A program made the position numbers and the translations under genes. Below the pieces are notes generated by a model. The model was not told the origin of the DNA. It saw only the letters and a list, made by a program, of their open reading frames with translations, and ran no database searches. Positions 8,029-16,132 of a stretch of 64,000 bases of DNA are shown here, piece after piece; position 1 is the stretch's first letter; each line of letters begins with the position of its first letter. Source of the stretch: Algoriella xinjiangensis (lineage in GTDB: Bacteria; Bacteroidota; Bacteroidia; Flavobacteriales; Weeksellaceae); assembly GCF_900115015.1 (NCBI RefSeq), contig NZ_FOUZ01000010.1:103652-167651 (forward strand), given 5' to 3'.

Positions 8029-8634
8029 TTATAATTCTCTCGCTAATAATTCGTCACCTTTTCGTTTAATTTTCTTAAAAACTCGGTAACAACCATACAA
8101 AATAACAACAGCAATTATAAAAGCCAATGGTGCAAGAACAATAGCCGTGATACTTAAAACTGTAGAACTTAAAGTTTCTCCTGTATTCACTAAAAAATTT
8201 CCAGCTCCTGCCGTTGTAGTCGTCGAAACGGCTCGTGCAGCAGCTGTAGTACCGCTAATTGCAGCCGCAGTTCCTCCTCCAGCAATAATTGCCAAAGCCC
8301 ATGTTGCAACTTCATTCATTTCGGGCATTGTAATTCCCACCGCAATTGTACCAGCCACACCTGCTAACGGAACAGCAATCGTATCTAGCATATTATCTAT
8401 AAGTGGAATATAATACGCGCCAATTTCTACCAACATTGCAACACCTAACGTTATTAGCGCTGGTGTACTCCCAATCCACAACCAACTTTCATCTAAATTA
8501 ATAAAACTACCTCCAAGTTTTACAGCTAAACTTAAAACAAATAAGGGTAAAAAGATCCTGAAACCTGCGGCAGCTGCCAAACCAATTCCCAAGAAAAGGG
8601 AAAAAATAGTTGAAATTGACAATAAATCATTCAT
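8029..8634 (-). CDS. DUF4126 family membrane protein
   Basis: 201 aa with about five hydrophobic helices and many Gly/Ala residues. The blocks GLAAAAGFRIFLPLFVLSL, IDNMLDTIAVPLAGVAGT and GGGTAAAISGTTAAARA are typical of DUF4126. The C-terminus is basic and cytoplasmic (YRVFKKIKRKGDELL). It is a single gene with its own terminator. Function unknown. Confidence 0.85.
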   Translation of the reverse strand: MNDLLSISTIFSLFLGIGLAAAAGFRIFLPLFVLSLAVKLGGSFINLDESWLWIGSTPALITLGVAMLVEIGAYYIPLIDNMLDTIAVPLAGVAGTIAVGITMPEMNEVATWALAIIAGGGTAAAISGTTAAARAVSTTTTAGAGNFLVNTGETLSSTVLSITAIVLAPLAFIIAVVILYGCYRVFKKIKRKGDELLAREL

Positions 8635-8735
8635 AGTCTGTTGTTGTAAATGGTTCTAATCGTATAAATATAATGATAAAAAAAAATAAAAATTTTATTA
8701 TTTTTTCTTTCCTTTGCATCCGATTTAAAGAAAGC

Positions 8736-8759
8736 AAAGTACTGTAAAGTACTTTTTTT
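8736..8759 (+). terminator. Orphan intrinsic terminator
   Basis: Perfect 8-bp stem AAAGTACT / AGTACTTT with a GTAA loop and seven T. The gene upstream is on the opposite strand, so it can only end a short plus-strand RNA. A weak -7 element, TTCCTTTG at 8709-8716, would start such an RNA near 8723. The interval 8635-9018 holds otherwise only a doubtful small ORF. Confidence 0.65.
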
Positions 8760-8777
8760 ATGTACAATAAACACTAA

Positions 8778-8912
8778 ATGTCTGTATTACATCTAAATAA
8801 TCGATTAAAAACTCTATCAATTATAAATTGGTCGAGTATTATTCGTTTTCTTAAAAGTCAACCAACCAATAATACTACATTGACACAACAAAAATCATTC
8901 GCAAATCGCTAA
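8778..8912 (+). CDS. Possible 44-aa small protein
   Basis: ATG-initiated frame of 44 codons starting MSVLHLNNRLKTLSIINWSS and ending FANR, lying between an orphan terminator and udk. Composition is basic and polar, with no signal or membrane helix. Nothing but the open frame supports it; it may be chance in AT-rich DNA or a leader peptide. Confidence 0.2.
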   Translation: MSVLHLNNRLKTLSIINWSSIIRFLKSQPTNNTTLTQQKSFANR

Positions 8913-9018
8913 TTTTTTATTTTAGATTCTGATATGAAACGAGTATATTTAAGAAATTTTTTCAAGGGATCTTGCAATGAAATCAATTAAGGAAAATAAG
9001 AAAAACAAGAAAAAGAAC

Positions 9019-9645
9019 ATGCTAGTAATTGGTATTGCAGGAGGAACTGGTTCTGGAAAGACAACGGTTGTACATAATATTTTACGTGATTTAAACGCAG
9101 AAAGCGTTATCGTAATTTCACAAGATAATTATTATAAAGATCAACCAGAATTATCTTTTGAAGAACGTTCAAAAATTAATTTTGATCATCCAAGATCAAT
9201 TGATTTTGAATTATTGAAAGAACATGTTGCTGCTCTAAAAAATGGAGAGTCTGTTTCGCAACCTGTCTATTCGTTTATTACGCATAGCCGTCAAGATGAA
9301 ACAATTTTAACGCATCCACAATCTGTCATTATTGTCGAAGGTATTTTAGTTTTGACTGATGCAGATTTACGCGAATTGTTTGATGTAAAAATCTTTGTAC
9401 ATGCAGATTCTGACGAGCGTCTTATTCGCCGTGTTCGCCGTGATATACAAGAAAGAGGTCGTGATTTGGATGAAGTTTTAACACGTTATCAAAAAACATT
9501 AAAACCTATGCATCAGCAATTTATAGAACCTTCTAAAAATTATGCAGACATTATTATTCCGAATATGAAGAAGAAAAATTCTGTCGCAATCAAAGTTTTA
9601 TCAACTGTAATTAAAGAAAAATTGAACTCTAAAACTACCGTATAA
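9019..9645 (+). CDS. udk: Uridine kinase
   Basis: Phosphorylates uridine and cytidine to the monophosphates in pyrimidine salvage. From the ATG at 9019 it is 208 aa and starts MLVIGIAGGTGSGKTT, the P-loop being GGTGSGKT at residues 8-15. The upstream in-frame ATG (8977) would add 14 Lys/Asn-rich residues not seen in the family. Other visible family motifs are QDNYYKD (residues 37-43), NFDHPRSIDFELL, EGILVLTD and RLIRRVRRDIQERGR. Its stop overlaps the start of the ftsB-like gene by one base; the trio udk, ftsB-like and mutA is one operon. Confidence 0.93.
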   Translation: MLVIGIAGGTGSGKTTVVHNILRDLNAESVIVISQDNYYKDQPELSFEERSKINFDHPRSIDFELLKEHVAALKNGESVSQPVYSFITHSRQDETILTHPQSVIIVEGILVLTDADLRELFDVKIFVHADSDERLIRRVRRDIQERGRDLDEVLTRYQKTLKPMHQQFIEPSKNYADIIIPNMKKKNSVAIKVLSTVIKEKLNSKTTV

Positions 9646-10025
9646 TGAAAGATAAGTCGGAAGAAATATTGGATGAAGAGCTTACGCCAAAGAAAAAAAT
9701 AATGGATACACGTGTTGTAAAATTTGTGTGGAATCGTTATTTTATTTTGACAATTGCATTTGCTGTTTGGATGTTTTTTTTCGACCAAAATTCTTTTTTT
9801 GTACACCGTGAGTTAGATAAACAAATTCAACTTTTAGAAGTTGATGAATCTTATTTTCAGGAACATTTAAATACCGAAACTGAAAAATTAGATCAACTTA
9901 ACAGTAATCCTGCCGAAATAGAGCGAATTGCAAGAGAAAACCATTTCTTGAAAAAAGATGATGAAGATATTTTTATCATTGAACAAGAAAAAGTAAAAAA
10001 GCCACAAAAAAAGGACAATGAGTAA
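9645..10025 (+). CDS. Septum formation initiator family protein (FtsB/DivIC-like)
   Basis: 126 aa, single-pass inner-membrane division protein. A basic N-terminal cytoplasmic part is followed by one helix near residues 32-48 (YFILTIAFAVWMFFF), then a coiled coil (about 50-90) ending with the family pattern NPAEIERIARENHFLKK. In the divisome it would bridge FtsL and FtsQ equivalents. It is coupled to udk by a one-base overlap and to mutA by an eight-base overlap. Confidence 0.88.
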   Translation: MKDKSEEILDEELTPKKKIMDTRVVKFVWNRYFILTIAFAVWMFFFDQNSFFVHRELDKQIQLLEVDESYFQEHLNTETEKLDQLNSNPAEIERIARENHFLKKDDEDIFIIEQEKVKKPQKKDNE

Positions 10026-11292
10026 ATTATTTGAGAATTTTGACATAATTTCTGACAAAGAATGGAAAAATAAAGTTCAGGTTGAACTAAAAGGTTTAGA
10101 ATATAATGAAACATTGGTTTGGGGAACAAATGATCACATTAACGTGAAACCATTGTATACAAAAGATGATGTTGATTATTCTGCAATTCAACCTTTGCCA
10201 AGAAGTACAAAAGATTGGAAAATTATCTCAAAATACACCGGAAATATCAACCAAGATTACAGCTTTTTATACGGTTATTTAATTCCTCAGAAAAGTTTTA
10301 ATGAAAAGATTGAACTTCCTCATTACTTAGATTTATTTATTCAATTTGATGGCTCTACTGATTTAAAATCGTTAGAAAATATTCCGAATCTTAAATATTT
10401 AGATTTAGATATTTATGGTTATTTGGCTCAGAATGGATTATGGCAAAATGACTCAAAAGCAGCTTCTAAAGAATTGGTAAAAGAAGTTTTAGAATTAAAA
10501 AATTTCGAAAAAGTTATTTCAATTCAAGCAGATGTTTACCAAAATGCAGGTGCAAATCACGTGCAACAACTTGCGATTACATTGGCGCATGCAGTAGAAT
10601 ATTTAGAAACTTTTGGAGCTGATATTGCCGATAAAATCTATTTTAAATTTGCTGTCGGAAGTAATTATTTCTTCGAAGTTGCAAAATTAAGAGCTTTCCG
10701 CTTTTTATGGAAAATGATTTTAGAGCAATATAATAAAGAAAGTGAAGCCTTTATATTTACTACAACGTCTGATCGAAATAAATCTAAATTAGATATTTAC
10801 AACAACGTTATTCGTACAACTTTAGAATCGTCTGCTGCCGTTTTTGGTGCAAGCGACGCTGTATTTGTAGGTTCGTATGACGAAGTAAATAATGAAACTG
10901 ATTTTGGTTTAGAATTAGCTGCAAAACAACAATTATTGTTGCAAAAAGAGTCTTATTTAAATCAATTTTCTGATCCTGCTGCTGGTTCTTTTTACATTGA
11001 AAGCTTAACAAATCAATTGGCTGAAAATGCATTAGAATTGTTCAAAACAATACAAAATGTTGGTGGATTTGTAAGAGCATTAGAAAATGAAACGTTACAA
11101 GATTTTATTTATTCTAGCGCTAAGAAAGAACAAAAGGATTTTGATGAGCAAATCATCAAATTAATTGGTGTAAATAAATACAGAAACGAAGCAGATGTAA
11201 TTGAAAAATTACCAAAAGAAAAGATTATAAAACAAGCACTTTTCGTTCCGATAGTTCCTACTCGTTTAGCCGAAAAAGAAGAAAAAAAGTAA
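10018..11292 (+). CDS. mutA: Methylmalonyl-CoA mutase, small (non-catalytic) subunit
   Basis: 424 aa, the size expected for the beta subunit. This subunit keeps the TIM barrel (for example GANHVQQLAITLAHAVEYL and DPAAGSFYIESLTNQLAENA) but lacks the C-terminal cobalamin-binding domain with DxHxxG, as is usual. It pairs with MutB to convert succinyl-CoA and methylmalonyl-CoA using adenosylcobalamin. Here it ends at a terminator and mutB does not follow, unlike in many relatives, so the partner must lie elsewhere in the genome. Confidence 0.88.
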   Translation: MSKLFENFDIISDKEWKNKVQVELKGLEYNETLVWGTNDHINVKPLYTKDDVDYSAIQPLPRSTKDWKIISKYTGNINQDYSFLYGYLIPQKSFNEKIELPHYLDLFIQFDGSTDLKSLENIPNLKYLDLDIYGYLAQNGLWQNDSKAASKELVKEVLELKNFEKVISIQADVYQNAGANHVQQLAITLAHAVEYLETFGADIADKIYFKFAVGSNYFFEVAKLRAFRFLWKMILEQYNKESEAFIFTTTSDRNKSKLDIYNNVIRTTLESSAAVFGASDAVFVGSYDEVNNETDFGLELAAKQQLLLQKESYLNQFSDPAAGSFYIESLTNQLAENALELFKTIQNVGGFVRALENETLQDFIYSSAKKEQKDFDEQIIKLIGVNKYRNEADVIEKLPKEKIIKQALFVPIVPTRLAEKEEKK

Positions 11293-11340
11293 TATATTAT
11301 CCTGATTATTTAAAATAAAAATCAATCGATTTTATATAGA

Positions 11341-11369
11341 AAAGGCTTCCAATTGGAAGCCTTTTTTTA
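11341..11369 (+). terminator. Intrinsic terminator after mutA
   Basis: Palindrome AAAGGCTTCCAATTGGAAGC with its CTTT arm and seven T. Confidence 0.85.
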
Positions 11370-11390
11370 TGCAAAAAATATATAAACGAG

Positions 11391-11398
11391 TACCTTTG
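11391..11398 (+). promoter_or_regulatory. Predicted -7 element of the hydrolase gene
   Basis: TACCTTTG is an exact TAnnTTTG match, 15 bases before the ATG at 11414. It lies inside the 5'-extended open frame that begins at 11369, which argues that translation starts at 11414. Confidence 0.5.
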
Positions 11399-11413
11399 TT
11401 AAAATTTTTCGAG

Positions 11414-12145
11414 ATGAAAGTTATTCCCTTGCTAGAAGGAGTTTATGAAGTGAGTTTAAAAAAAGATTTTCATTATGTAAGTCCAGATTTAATTGATGGT
11501 AAACCAACGGAAGGTTATTATTTAATTGTTCGACCATTTTTGGTGCAAATTGGTGATGAAAATATTTTGATTGATGCAGGATATGGCGGCGAAGAAGAAT
11601 GTGAACCAATTTTGATAAAGAAATTAAGAGAAAATGGACTTAATTCTACAGCAATTTCAAAGGTTTTGATTTCGCATCTACACAAAGATCACATCAACGG
11701 AATAGGAACTTGGATTGGCGAAGAATTTGTATGTAATTTTCCGAATGCACAGATTTATATTCAACAAAAAGAATACGATTATGCGATTGCTCAAACCAAT
11801 AATTCATACAATTATGAACGATTAGAAAAGTTAAAAAACTTTAAAAATATTGTTTGGATGAATGAAAATGAAGGTGATATTTCAGAAAATATTCATTTTG
11901 AAATGACGGGCGGACATGTTCCTTTTCAACAAGTTTTCTGGATAAAAAATAACGATGAAACCGTTTTTTATGGTGCAGATAATTTACCTCAACTAAATTA
12001 TTTAAAATATCATGCCGCTTTCAAAAATGATGTTGATGGACATAAAGCAATGGAAGATCGTTTGCGATGGGAAGAACAAGCCAAAAACGAATATTGGAAA
12101 ATATTATTTTATCACGGAAAACGTACAGATATAAAACAGTTTTAA
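11414..12145 (+). CDS. Metallo-beta-lactamase-fold hydrolase
   Basis: 243 aa from the ATG at 11414. The zinc-binding signature is HLHKDH near residues 98-103 (HxHxDH), preceded by LIDAGYGG and followed by the later metal ligands in GGHVPFQQ and YGADNLPQ. The opening KVIPLLEGVYEVS fits a secreted-substrate or quorum-lactonase-like subgroup, but the fold covers many esterases and lactonases and the substrate is unknown. No signal peptide, so cytoplasmic. Single gene between two terminators. Confidence 0.8.
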   Translation: MKVIPLLEGVYEVSLKKDFHYVSPDLIDGKPTEGYYLIVRPFLVQIGDENILIDAGYGGEEECEPILIKKLRENGLNSTAISKVLISHLHKDHINGIGTWIGEEFVCNFPNAQIYIQQKEYDYAIAQTNNSYNYERLEKLKNFKNIVWMNENEGDISENIHFEMTGGHVPFQQVFWIKNNDETVFYGADNLPQLNYLKYHAAFKNDVDGHKAMEDRLRWEEQAKNEYWKILFYHGKRTDIKQF

Positions 12146-12157
12146 TCAATCATAACA

Positions 12158-12194
12158 TAAAAAAAATCCACTCAATTGAGTGGATTTTTTTTAT
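12158..12194 (+). terminator. Bidirectional intrinsic terminator
   Basis: Stem AATCCACTC / GAGTGGATT around AATT, with A and T runs on both sides. It separates the convergent hydrolase (+) and porin (-) genes. Confidence 0.85.
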
Positions 12195-13430
12195 TTATAA
12201 CAATATCATCGCTTGTATTGTAAACATACCATCTGATTTTTTGGATTGATCAAAAGCATGTTGATATTCGACCGAAATTTTAGCATTTTGCCCATCAATA
12301 TACCAGTTCCCTCCTACTTTAAATTCTTTTACAGGCTCTATCAAACCTTTAAAATCACGGTGTGAATATCCAACATAAGGTTGAATACGATTTCTGAATT
12401 TAGACTCACCATCTTTTATATTTTTAGGCAATAAATAGCCTACATGACCAGAAAATTGATTTCCATCTCCAACCACATTTCCTTGTAAATATTTTTCGCC
12501 CATATCCGAATTTTGATATTTCGCATAAGCCGTTATAGATGAATTTTTACCAATCGGTGTATCATAAAAAGCATCAACTGCAAAATGTGTCACATCTTCT
12601 CCAATTAAGTTTTCAGCATTATCTTTTCTGACAATTGCATTACTTTGATTAAAGAAACCAGCACCAATATTAAAAACCTTTTTTGCGCCTAAATATGTAC
12701 CCACGCGATACGGAAGAACATTAGATTCTTGATCCAAGAATTGATAATCAAAATAACCCGAAATCGCATATTTTCCTTCTCCAAGAATTGCTTTACCTAA
12801 GTATTTTTCTTGTCCATTTTGCAGTTCAGTTGTTGCATTACCATCCAATGTATTTGTAATGGCATCGCTTAATGCTAAACGATAATTTAACTTACCAATT
12901 CTACCTTTTGCAAATATCCCTAAATGGTTTGTAAATTGATCAGATAATCCAAGTGTAGACCAGTCTGCACGATTATTATCTAATGTTAACATATTAATAG
13001 ACCCTTGCCCATTTCCTCGCGAAATTCCACCAAAATTATGCACTCCAGCACCAATCGCTAAATTATCTGTTACTTTATATTGTAAAAACATTTCGTGCAG
13101 AAAAAATGTAACATCTGTACTTTTTCCCATCGGAGAAAGATTGTTATCATAAATTCCATTTGCACCAAAATGCGTTAAGATCATAAATCGATCGTTAATT
13201 TGAGAATAAGCCAAAACACGCGCTCTTTTGATAGAAAAACCGTCATTTACATTTTTACCTTCATAATCTTGAAACCAAGTTTGTCCCCATAAAATGAATC
13301 GAATGTATTTATTTCCTTCAGGATTTAATTTAACAACTAAACCTCCATCATATTCTGAGGCATATTGTGCGTTTAAGTCTGAAATTCCAATTGTTATAAG
13401 TAGAGTTATAGCTCCTAAAAATTTTTTCAT
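12195..13430 (-). CDS. Outer-membrane porin
   Basis: 411 aa. The signal peptide KFLGAITLLITIGISDLNAQ is followed by alternating beta-strands typical of a 16-18-strand barrel of the phosphate-selective porin O/P type (RFILWGQTWFQDYEGKNV, KRARVLAYSQINDRFM, LGIFAKGRIGKLNYRLALSD). The C-terminal strand ends in hydrophobic residues (TIQAMILL). It would form a general or anion channel; selectivity is not visible. The 365-base gap to the next gene contains its promoter region and that of the divergent outer-membrane gene. Confidence 0.75.
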   Translation of the reverse strand: MKKFLGAITLLITIGISDLNAQYASEYDGGLVVKLNPEGNKYIRFILWGQTWFQDYEGKNVNDGFSIKRARVLAYSQINDRFMILTHFGANGIYDNNLSPMGKSTDVTFFLHEMFLQYKVTDNLAIGAGVHNFGGISRGNGQGSINMLTLDNNRADWSTLGLSDQFTNHLGIFAKGRIGKLNYRLALSDAITNTLDGNATTELQNGQEKYLGKAILGEGKYAISGYFDYQFLDQESNVLPYRVGTYLGAKKVFNIGAGFFNQSNAIVRKDNAENLIGEDVTHFAVDAFYDTPIGKNSSITAYAKYQNSDMGEKYLQGNVVGDGNQFSGHVGYLLPKNIKDGESKFRNRIQPYVGYSHRDFKGLIEPVKEFKVGGNWYIDGQNAKISVEYQHAFDQSKKSDGMFTIQAMILL

Positions 13431-13721
13431 CTGTTAAATAAATGGTGTTACTTGTACATTATATTGTCGTTTGAAGTAGGTTTTCGGCAAAAAAATATTC
13501 GACTAAAATAATGATTTATATGGAATTATTACTCTTTTTGATAAAATAATCCATATTTATCTTATTCACACTAATTATACACCACTGAAATATAATTCCT
13601 TATCATTTTTAAAATAAAATCTTATCTATAAATTGAAAAGGACAAATGAATAATAGAGAAGCTTCAACAAATAAAAGTGAATCATAAAAATTTCCGAATA
13701 ACAATTATTGACTTAATAATC

Positions 13722-13751
13722 AATTTGTTAAATTTAAAATTTTAACAAATT
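13722..13751. repeat. Inverted repeat upstream of the outer-membrane beta-barrel gene
   Basis: Perfect 11-bp arms (AATTTGTTAAA 13722-13732 and TTTAACAAATT 13741-13751) with an 8-base spacer, 45 bases before the ATG at 13796. The size and position suit a dimeric regulator site overlapping the promoter. The rest of 13431-13795 is AT-rich with no gene. Confidence 0.45.
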
Positions 13752-13795
13752 TTGGTATAATTTATGGAATTTAATAAAGTCTAAATCGAAACATT

Positions 13796-14371
13796 ATGAA
13801 AAAAATTATTTTAGCAATTATTGCGATTCCATTTTCAATGATTGCATTCGGACAAGACGTTACAACTCCTCAAACTTCTGCAAATGTTGGTTCTACGCCA
13901 ATCAAAGAAGGTAATTGGTTAGTTGGTGGTTCTATCGGTTCTTTAGGATATTCTTTTGAAGGAGAAAACTTTAACATTAACTTGAGCCCACAAGCTGGAT
14001 ATTTTATTTCTGATGGATTTGCTGTTGGTTTAACAACTGGATTTGGTTTACAAACGGTAAAAGATCACGACAATATTTATCAATATAAATTAATGCCTTT
14101 TGCTCGTTATTATTTCCCTGAAGGAGCAAGTTCTACGGGACGCTTTTTTGGACAAGGAGAAGTTGGTATAACTGGAGCTAAATCTGGTGGTGTTTCTGAC
14201 ACATCTTTTGGATTTGGTGTAAATGCTGGATATGCACATTTTATCACAAGAAATGTTGCGTTAGAAGGTATGTTAGGTTACAATTACTCAAAATCTAATT
14301 TAGCAAATGCTGAAGCACAAAACGGATTAGGTTTGGCTGTAGGTCTTCAAATTTATTTAGGACACAAATAA
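13796..14371 (+). CDS. Small outer-membrane beta-barrel protein
   Basis: 191 aa. Signal peptide KKIILAIIAIPFSMIAFGQ, then about eight amphipathic strands of the OmpA-like/porin-family barrel (WLVGGSIGSLGYSF, QAGYFISDGFAVGLTTGFG, LMPFARYYFPE, NVALEGMLGYNYS, LGLAVGLQIYLG). No periplasmic peptidoglycan-binding domain is present. Such proteins are abundant in flavobacterial outer membranes; role unknown. Confidence 0.8.
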   Translation: MKKIILAIIAIPFSMIAFGQDVTTPQTSANVGSTPIKEGNWLVGGSIGSLGYSFEGENFNINLSPQAGYFISDGFAVGLTTGFGLQTVKDHDNIYQYKLMPFARYYFPEGASSTGRFFGQGEVGITGAKSGGVSDTSFGFGVNAGYAHFITRNVALEGMLGYNYSKSNLANAEAQNGLGLAVGLQIYLGHK

Positions 14372-14389
14372 CTATATAACAACAATTTT

Positions 14390-14428
14390 AAAAACGATAC
14401 AATCGATAAAGTTGTATCGTTTTTTTAA
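14390..14428 (+). terminator. Bidirectional intrinsic terminator
   Basis: Stem AAAAACGATACAA / TTGTATCGTTTTT with a short loop and T run. It serves the barrel gene (+) and can also stop the convergent crp/fnr gene (-). Confidence 0.85.
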
Positions 14429-14455
14429 TGATTTAAATTTTTAAAATTTAAATAT

Positions 14456-15028
14456 TTATTTCTTTGTCAATCTACTCAATGTTTCTCTAGAAACACCAAG
14501 ATATTGGGCAATCATGGTTTTAGAAACACGCTGAAAAAGTGCTGGATATTGATGCAATAACAACTCATATTTTTCTTTGGCTGAATTTTTCATCATCGAT
14601 AAAACTCTTTTTTGTAATGCAACATAACCCGAAAATGCTTTTTCACCATGAAAAATATACATTTTAGGAACAGCTTCGCACATTTTTTTTCGGTCTTCAA
14701 AACTAAGTTCTAATACAAAACAATCTTCTAAAGCTTGTACACAAACATTTCCTTTTGTTTCTTTTACTAATGCAGGATAATCCGAAATCCACCAATTTTC
14801 CATTGCAAATTGAATGATATATTCTTTACCAAGCTCATCCTCTGTAAATGCTTTTAAACAACCTTTTACAACCAAAAATTCGGACGTAATAATTTGTCCA
14901 GCTTCTATAAGTAATTCCTTTTTATTTACTTCTACAGGCGAATAATACGGTAATATTGTTTGAAATTCTTCATCAGTTAAAGCTACAATATCCTCAATAT
15001 GTTGACGTAAAAAAATAGCGTATTCCAT
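14456..15028 (-). CDS. Crp/Fnr family transcriptional regulator
   Basis: 190 aa. N-terminal cyclic-nucleotide-binding-like beta-roll (about residues 18-120, with IEAGQIITSEFLVVKGCLKAF), dimer helix near 125-145, and C-terminal helix-turn-helix VSKTMIAQYLGVSRETLSRL. The cluster of Cys needed for an Fnr iron-sulfur centre is absent, and the effector is unknown. It ends the mdaB - ygiN - DJ-1 run on the same strand, so redox stress is a plausible input. Oddly, its first seven codons lie in the 3' arm and T-tract of an intrinsic terminator for the gene upstream, with a -7 promoter element in the loop. Confidence 0.88.
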   Translation of the reverse strand: MEYAIFLRQHIEDIVALTDEEFQTILPYYSPVEVNKKELLIEAGQIITSEFLVVKGCLKAFTEDELGKEYIIQFAMENWWISDYPALVKETKGNVCVQALEDCFVLELSFEDRKKMCEAVPKMYIFHGEKAFSGYVALQKRVLSMMKNSAKEKYELLLHQYPALFQRVSKTMIAQYLGVSRETLSRLTKK

Positions 15029-15059
15029 TTCTCAAAGTTAAGAAATGAAATACGCTATT
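15009..15059 (-). terminator. Intrinsic terminator overlapping the crp/fnr start codon
   Basis: On the minus strand, arms 15059-15042 and 15031-15014 pair over 18 bases (17 Watson-Crick, one G-U) with a 10-base loop, followed by seven T (15015-15009). It lies 19 bases after the stop of the DJ-1/PfpI gene. The ATG of the regulator (15028) is inside the second arm. Confidence 0.8.
15033..15040 (-). promoter_or_regulatory. Predicted -7 element of the crp/fnr gene, in the terminator loop
   Basis: TAACTTTG (minus strand 15040-15033) is an exact TAnnTTTG match and fills most of the terminator loop. Transcription would start at or beside the ATG at 15028, giving a leaderless mRNA that lacks the first hairpin arm. 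Confidence 0.45.
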
Positions 15060-15077
15060 ATTAATATATTTAAAAAA

Positions 15078-15812
15078 TTATTTACTCAATGCAACTTTCA
15101 TTGCTTCCCCAACTGCCTTGGCAGATTGCGGATTTTGTCCTGTTATTAAACGCTGATCAACCGTAACATGAATTTCCCAAGGAGCAGATTTTTCATAAAC
15201 TCCGCCTTGTGATTTTAATTTATCTTCTAAAAGAAAAGGAACAACATTCGTCAATTTCACAATTTCTTCTTCTTCATTACTAAATCCATTTACTTTTTTA
15301 CCATCAATTAAGTATTTACCATTGCTTAATTTGATGTTTAACAATCCGGCTGGACCATGACAAACAGCTGCAACAACACCATTTTTTTCATAAATTTTGG
15401 TTGCAATTGCTGCTATATCTTCATTATTTGGTAAATCCCAAACTGCACCGTGTCCACCAGCATAAAAAATTGCTTTGTATTGCTCTGGTTTCACATCAGA
15501 TGGCTTCATTGTATTAGAAATTTTGTTGTGATAATATTCGTTTTCCCAAAACTCTTTATTTTCTTCATCTGTCAAATCAAATCCATCAACTGGAGGATTT
15601 CCACCTTTAGGACTAACAAAATCTATTTCATATCCAGCTTCCGTTAACACTTTCCATGGATGTGAAACTTCACTTAAAAAATAACCTGTTTTTTCTCCCG
15701 TATTTCCTTTCTCTTCGTGACTTGTTACTACAAATAAAATTTTATCTTTCATTGGTTTAGATTTTTGTTGAGCATAAATAATACTAATACTTAAAAGTAA
15801 AATACAACTCAA
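15078..15812 (-). CDS. DJ-1/PfpI family protein (Hsp31-like glyoxalase III / class I glutamine amidotransferase-like)
   Basis: 244 aa in the open frame. The nucleophile elbow is AVCHGPAGL near residues 149-157 with the catalytic Cys-His pair, plus FYAGGHGAVWDLPNN, the oxyanion region of Hsp31-like proteins. These proteins act on methylglyoxal or other reactive carbonyls. The start is unclear. The frame begins at a TTG and encodes a hydrophobic segment LSCILLLSISIIYAQQ, a good signal peptide core lacking its basic n-region. An ATG at 15838 is one base out of frame with it. A cytoplasmic form could start at the ATG at 15752. It lies 29 bases after the ygiN-like gene. Confidence 0.8.
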   Translation of the reverse strand: MSCILLLSISIIYAQQKSKPMKDKILFVVTSHEEKGNTGEKTGYFLSEVSHPWKVLTEAGYEIDFVSPKGGNPPVDGFDLTDEENKEFWENEYYHNKISNTMKPSDVKPEQYKAIFYAGGHGAVWDLPNNEDIAAIATKIYEKNGVVAAVCHGPAGLLNIKLSNGKYLIDGKKVNGFSNEEEEIVKLTNVVPFLLEDKLKSQGGVYEKSAPWEIHVTVDQRLITGQNPQSAKAVGEAMKVALSK

Positions 15813-15841
15813 AACGATTCTTATTCGATTATTTTCATAAT

Positions 15842-16132
15842 TTATTTCTCAATTTTCTGTGTAAGAAGAACCAAAGGTTTTTCTTCTAAATAATCGGCAG
15901 GCAACGATATAAATTCTTGTATATATGGTTGCTGATTATGAAGATTTAATCCTTCTTGATTCTCCCAAATTTCATAAAACACGAATTGATTTTTATCTTC
16001 AATACCTTGGTGCAAGTCATATTTTATACAAGCTTTTTCTTTTCTAGTTTCGGTAACCATGTTTTCTAAAACAGATTTTACTTCGTCCAAATAAGCCGAT
16101 TTACTTTTTACAATAGCAGTTATATAGATCAT
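15842..16132 (-). CDS. Putative quinol monooxygenase (YgiN/ABM family)
   Basis: 96 aa, one antibiotic-biosynthesis-monooxygenase domain: ITAIVKSKSAYLDEV, ETRKEKACIKYDLHQ and FVFYEIWENQEGLNLHNQQP. Members are small ferredoxin-like dimers that oxidise quinols or other aromatic compounds without cofactor. Its ATG overlaps the mdaB-like stop by four bases. The same pair, mdaB-ygiN, is adjacent in E. coli, where the two are proposed to act in a quinone redox cycle. Confidence 0.85.
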   Translation of the reverse strand: MIYITAIVKSKSAYLDEVKSVLENMVTETRKEKACIKYDLHQGIEDKNQFVFYEIWENQEGLNLHNQQPYIQEFISLPADYLEEKPLVLLTQKIEK

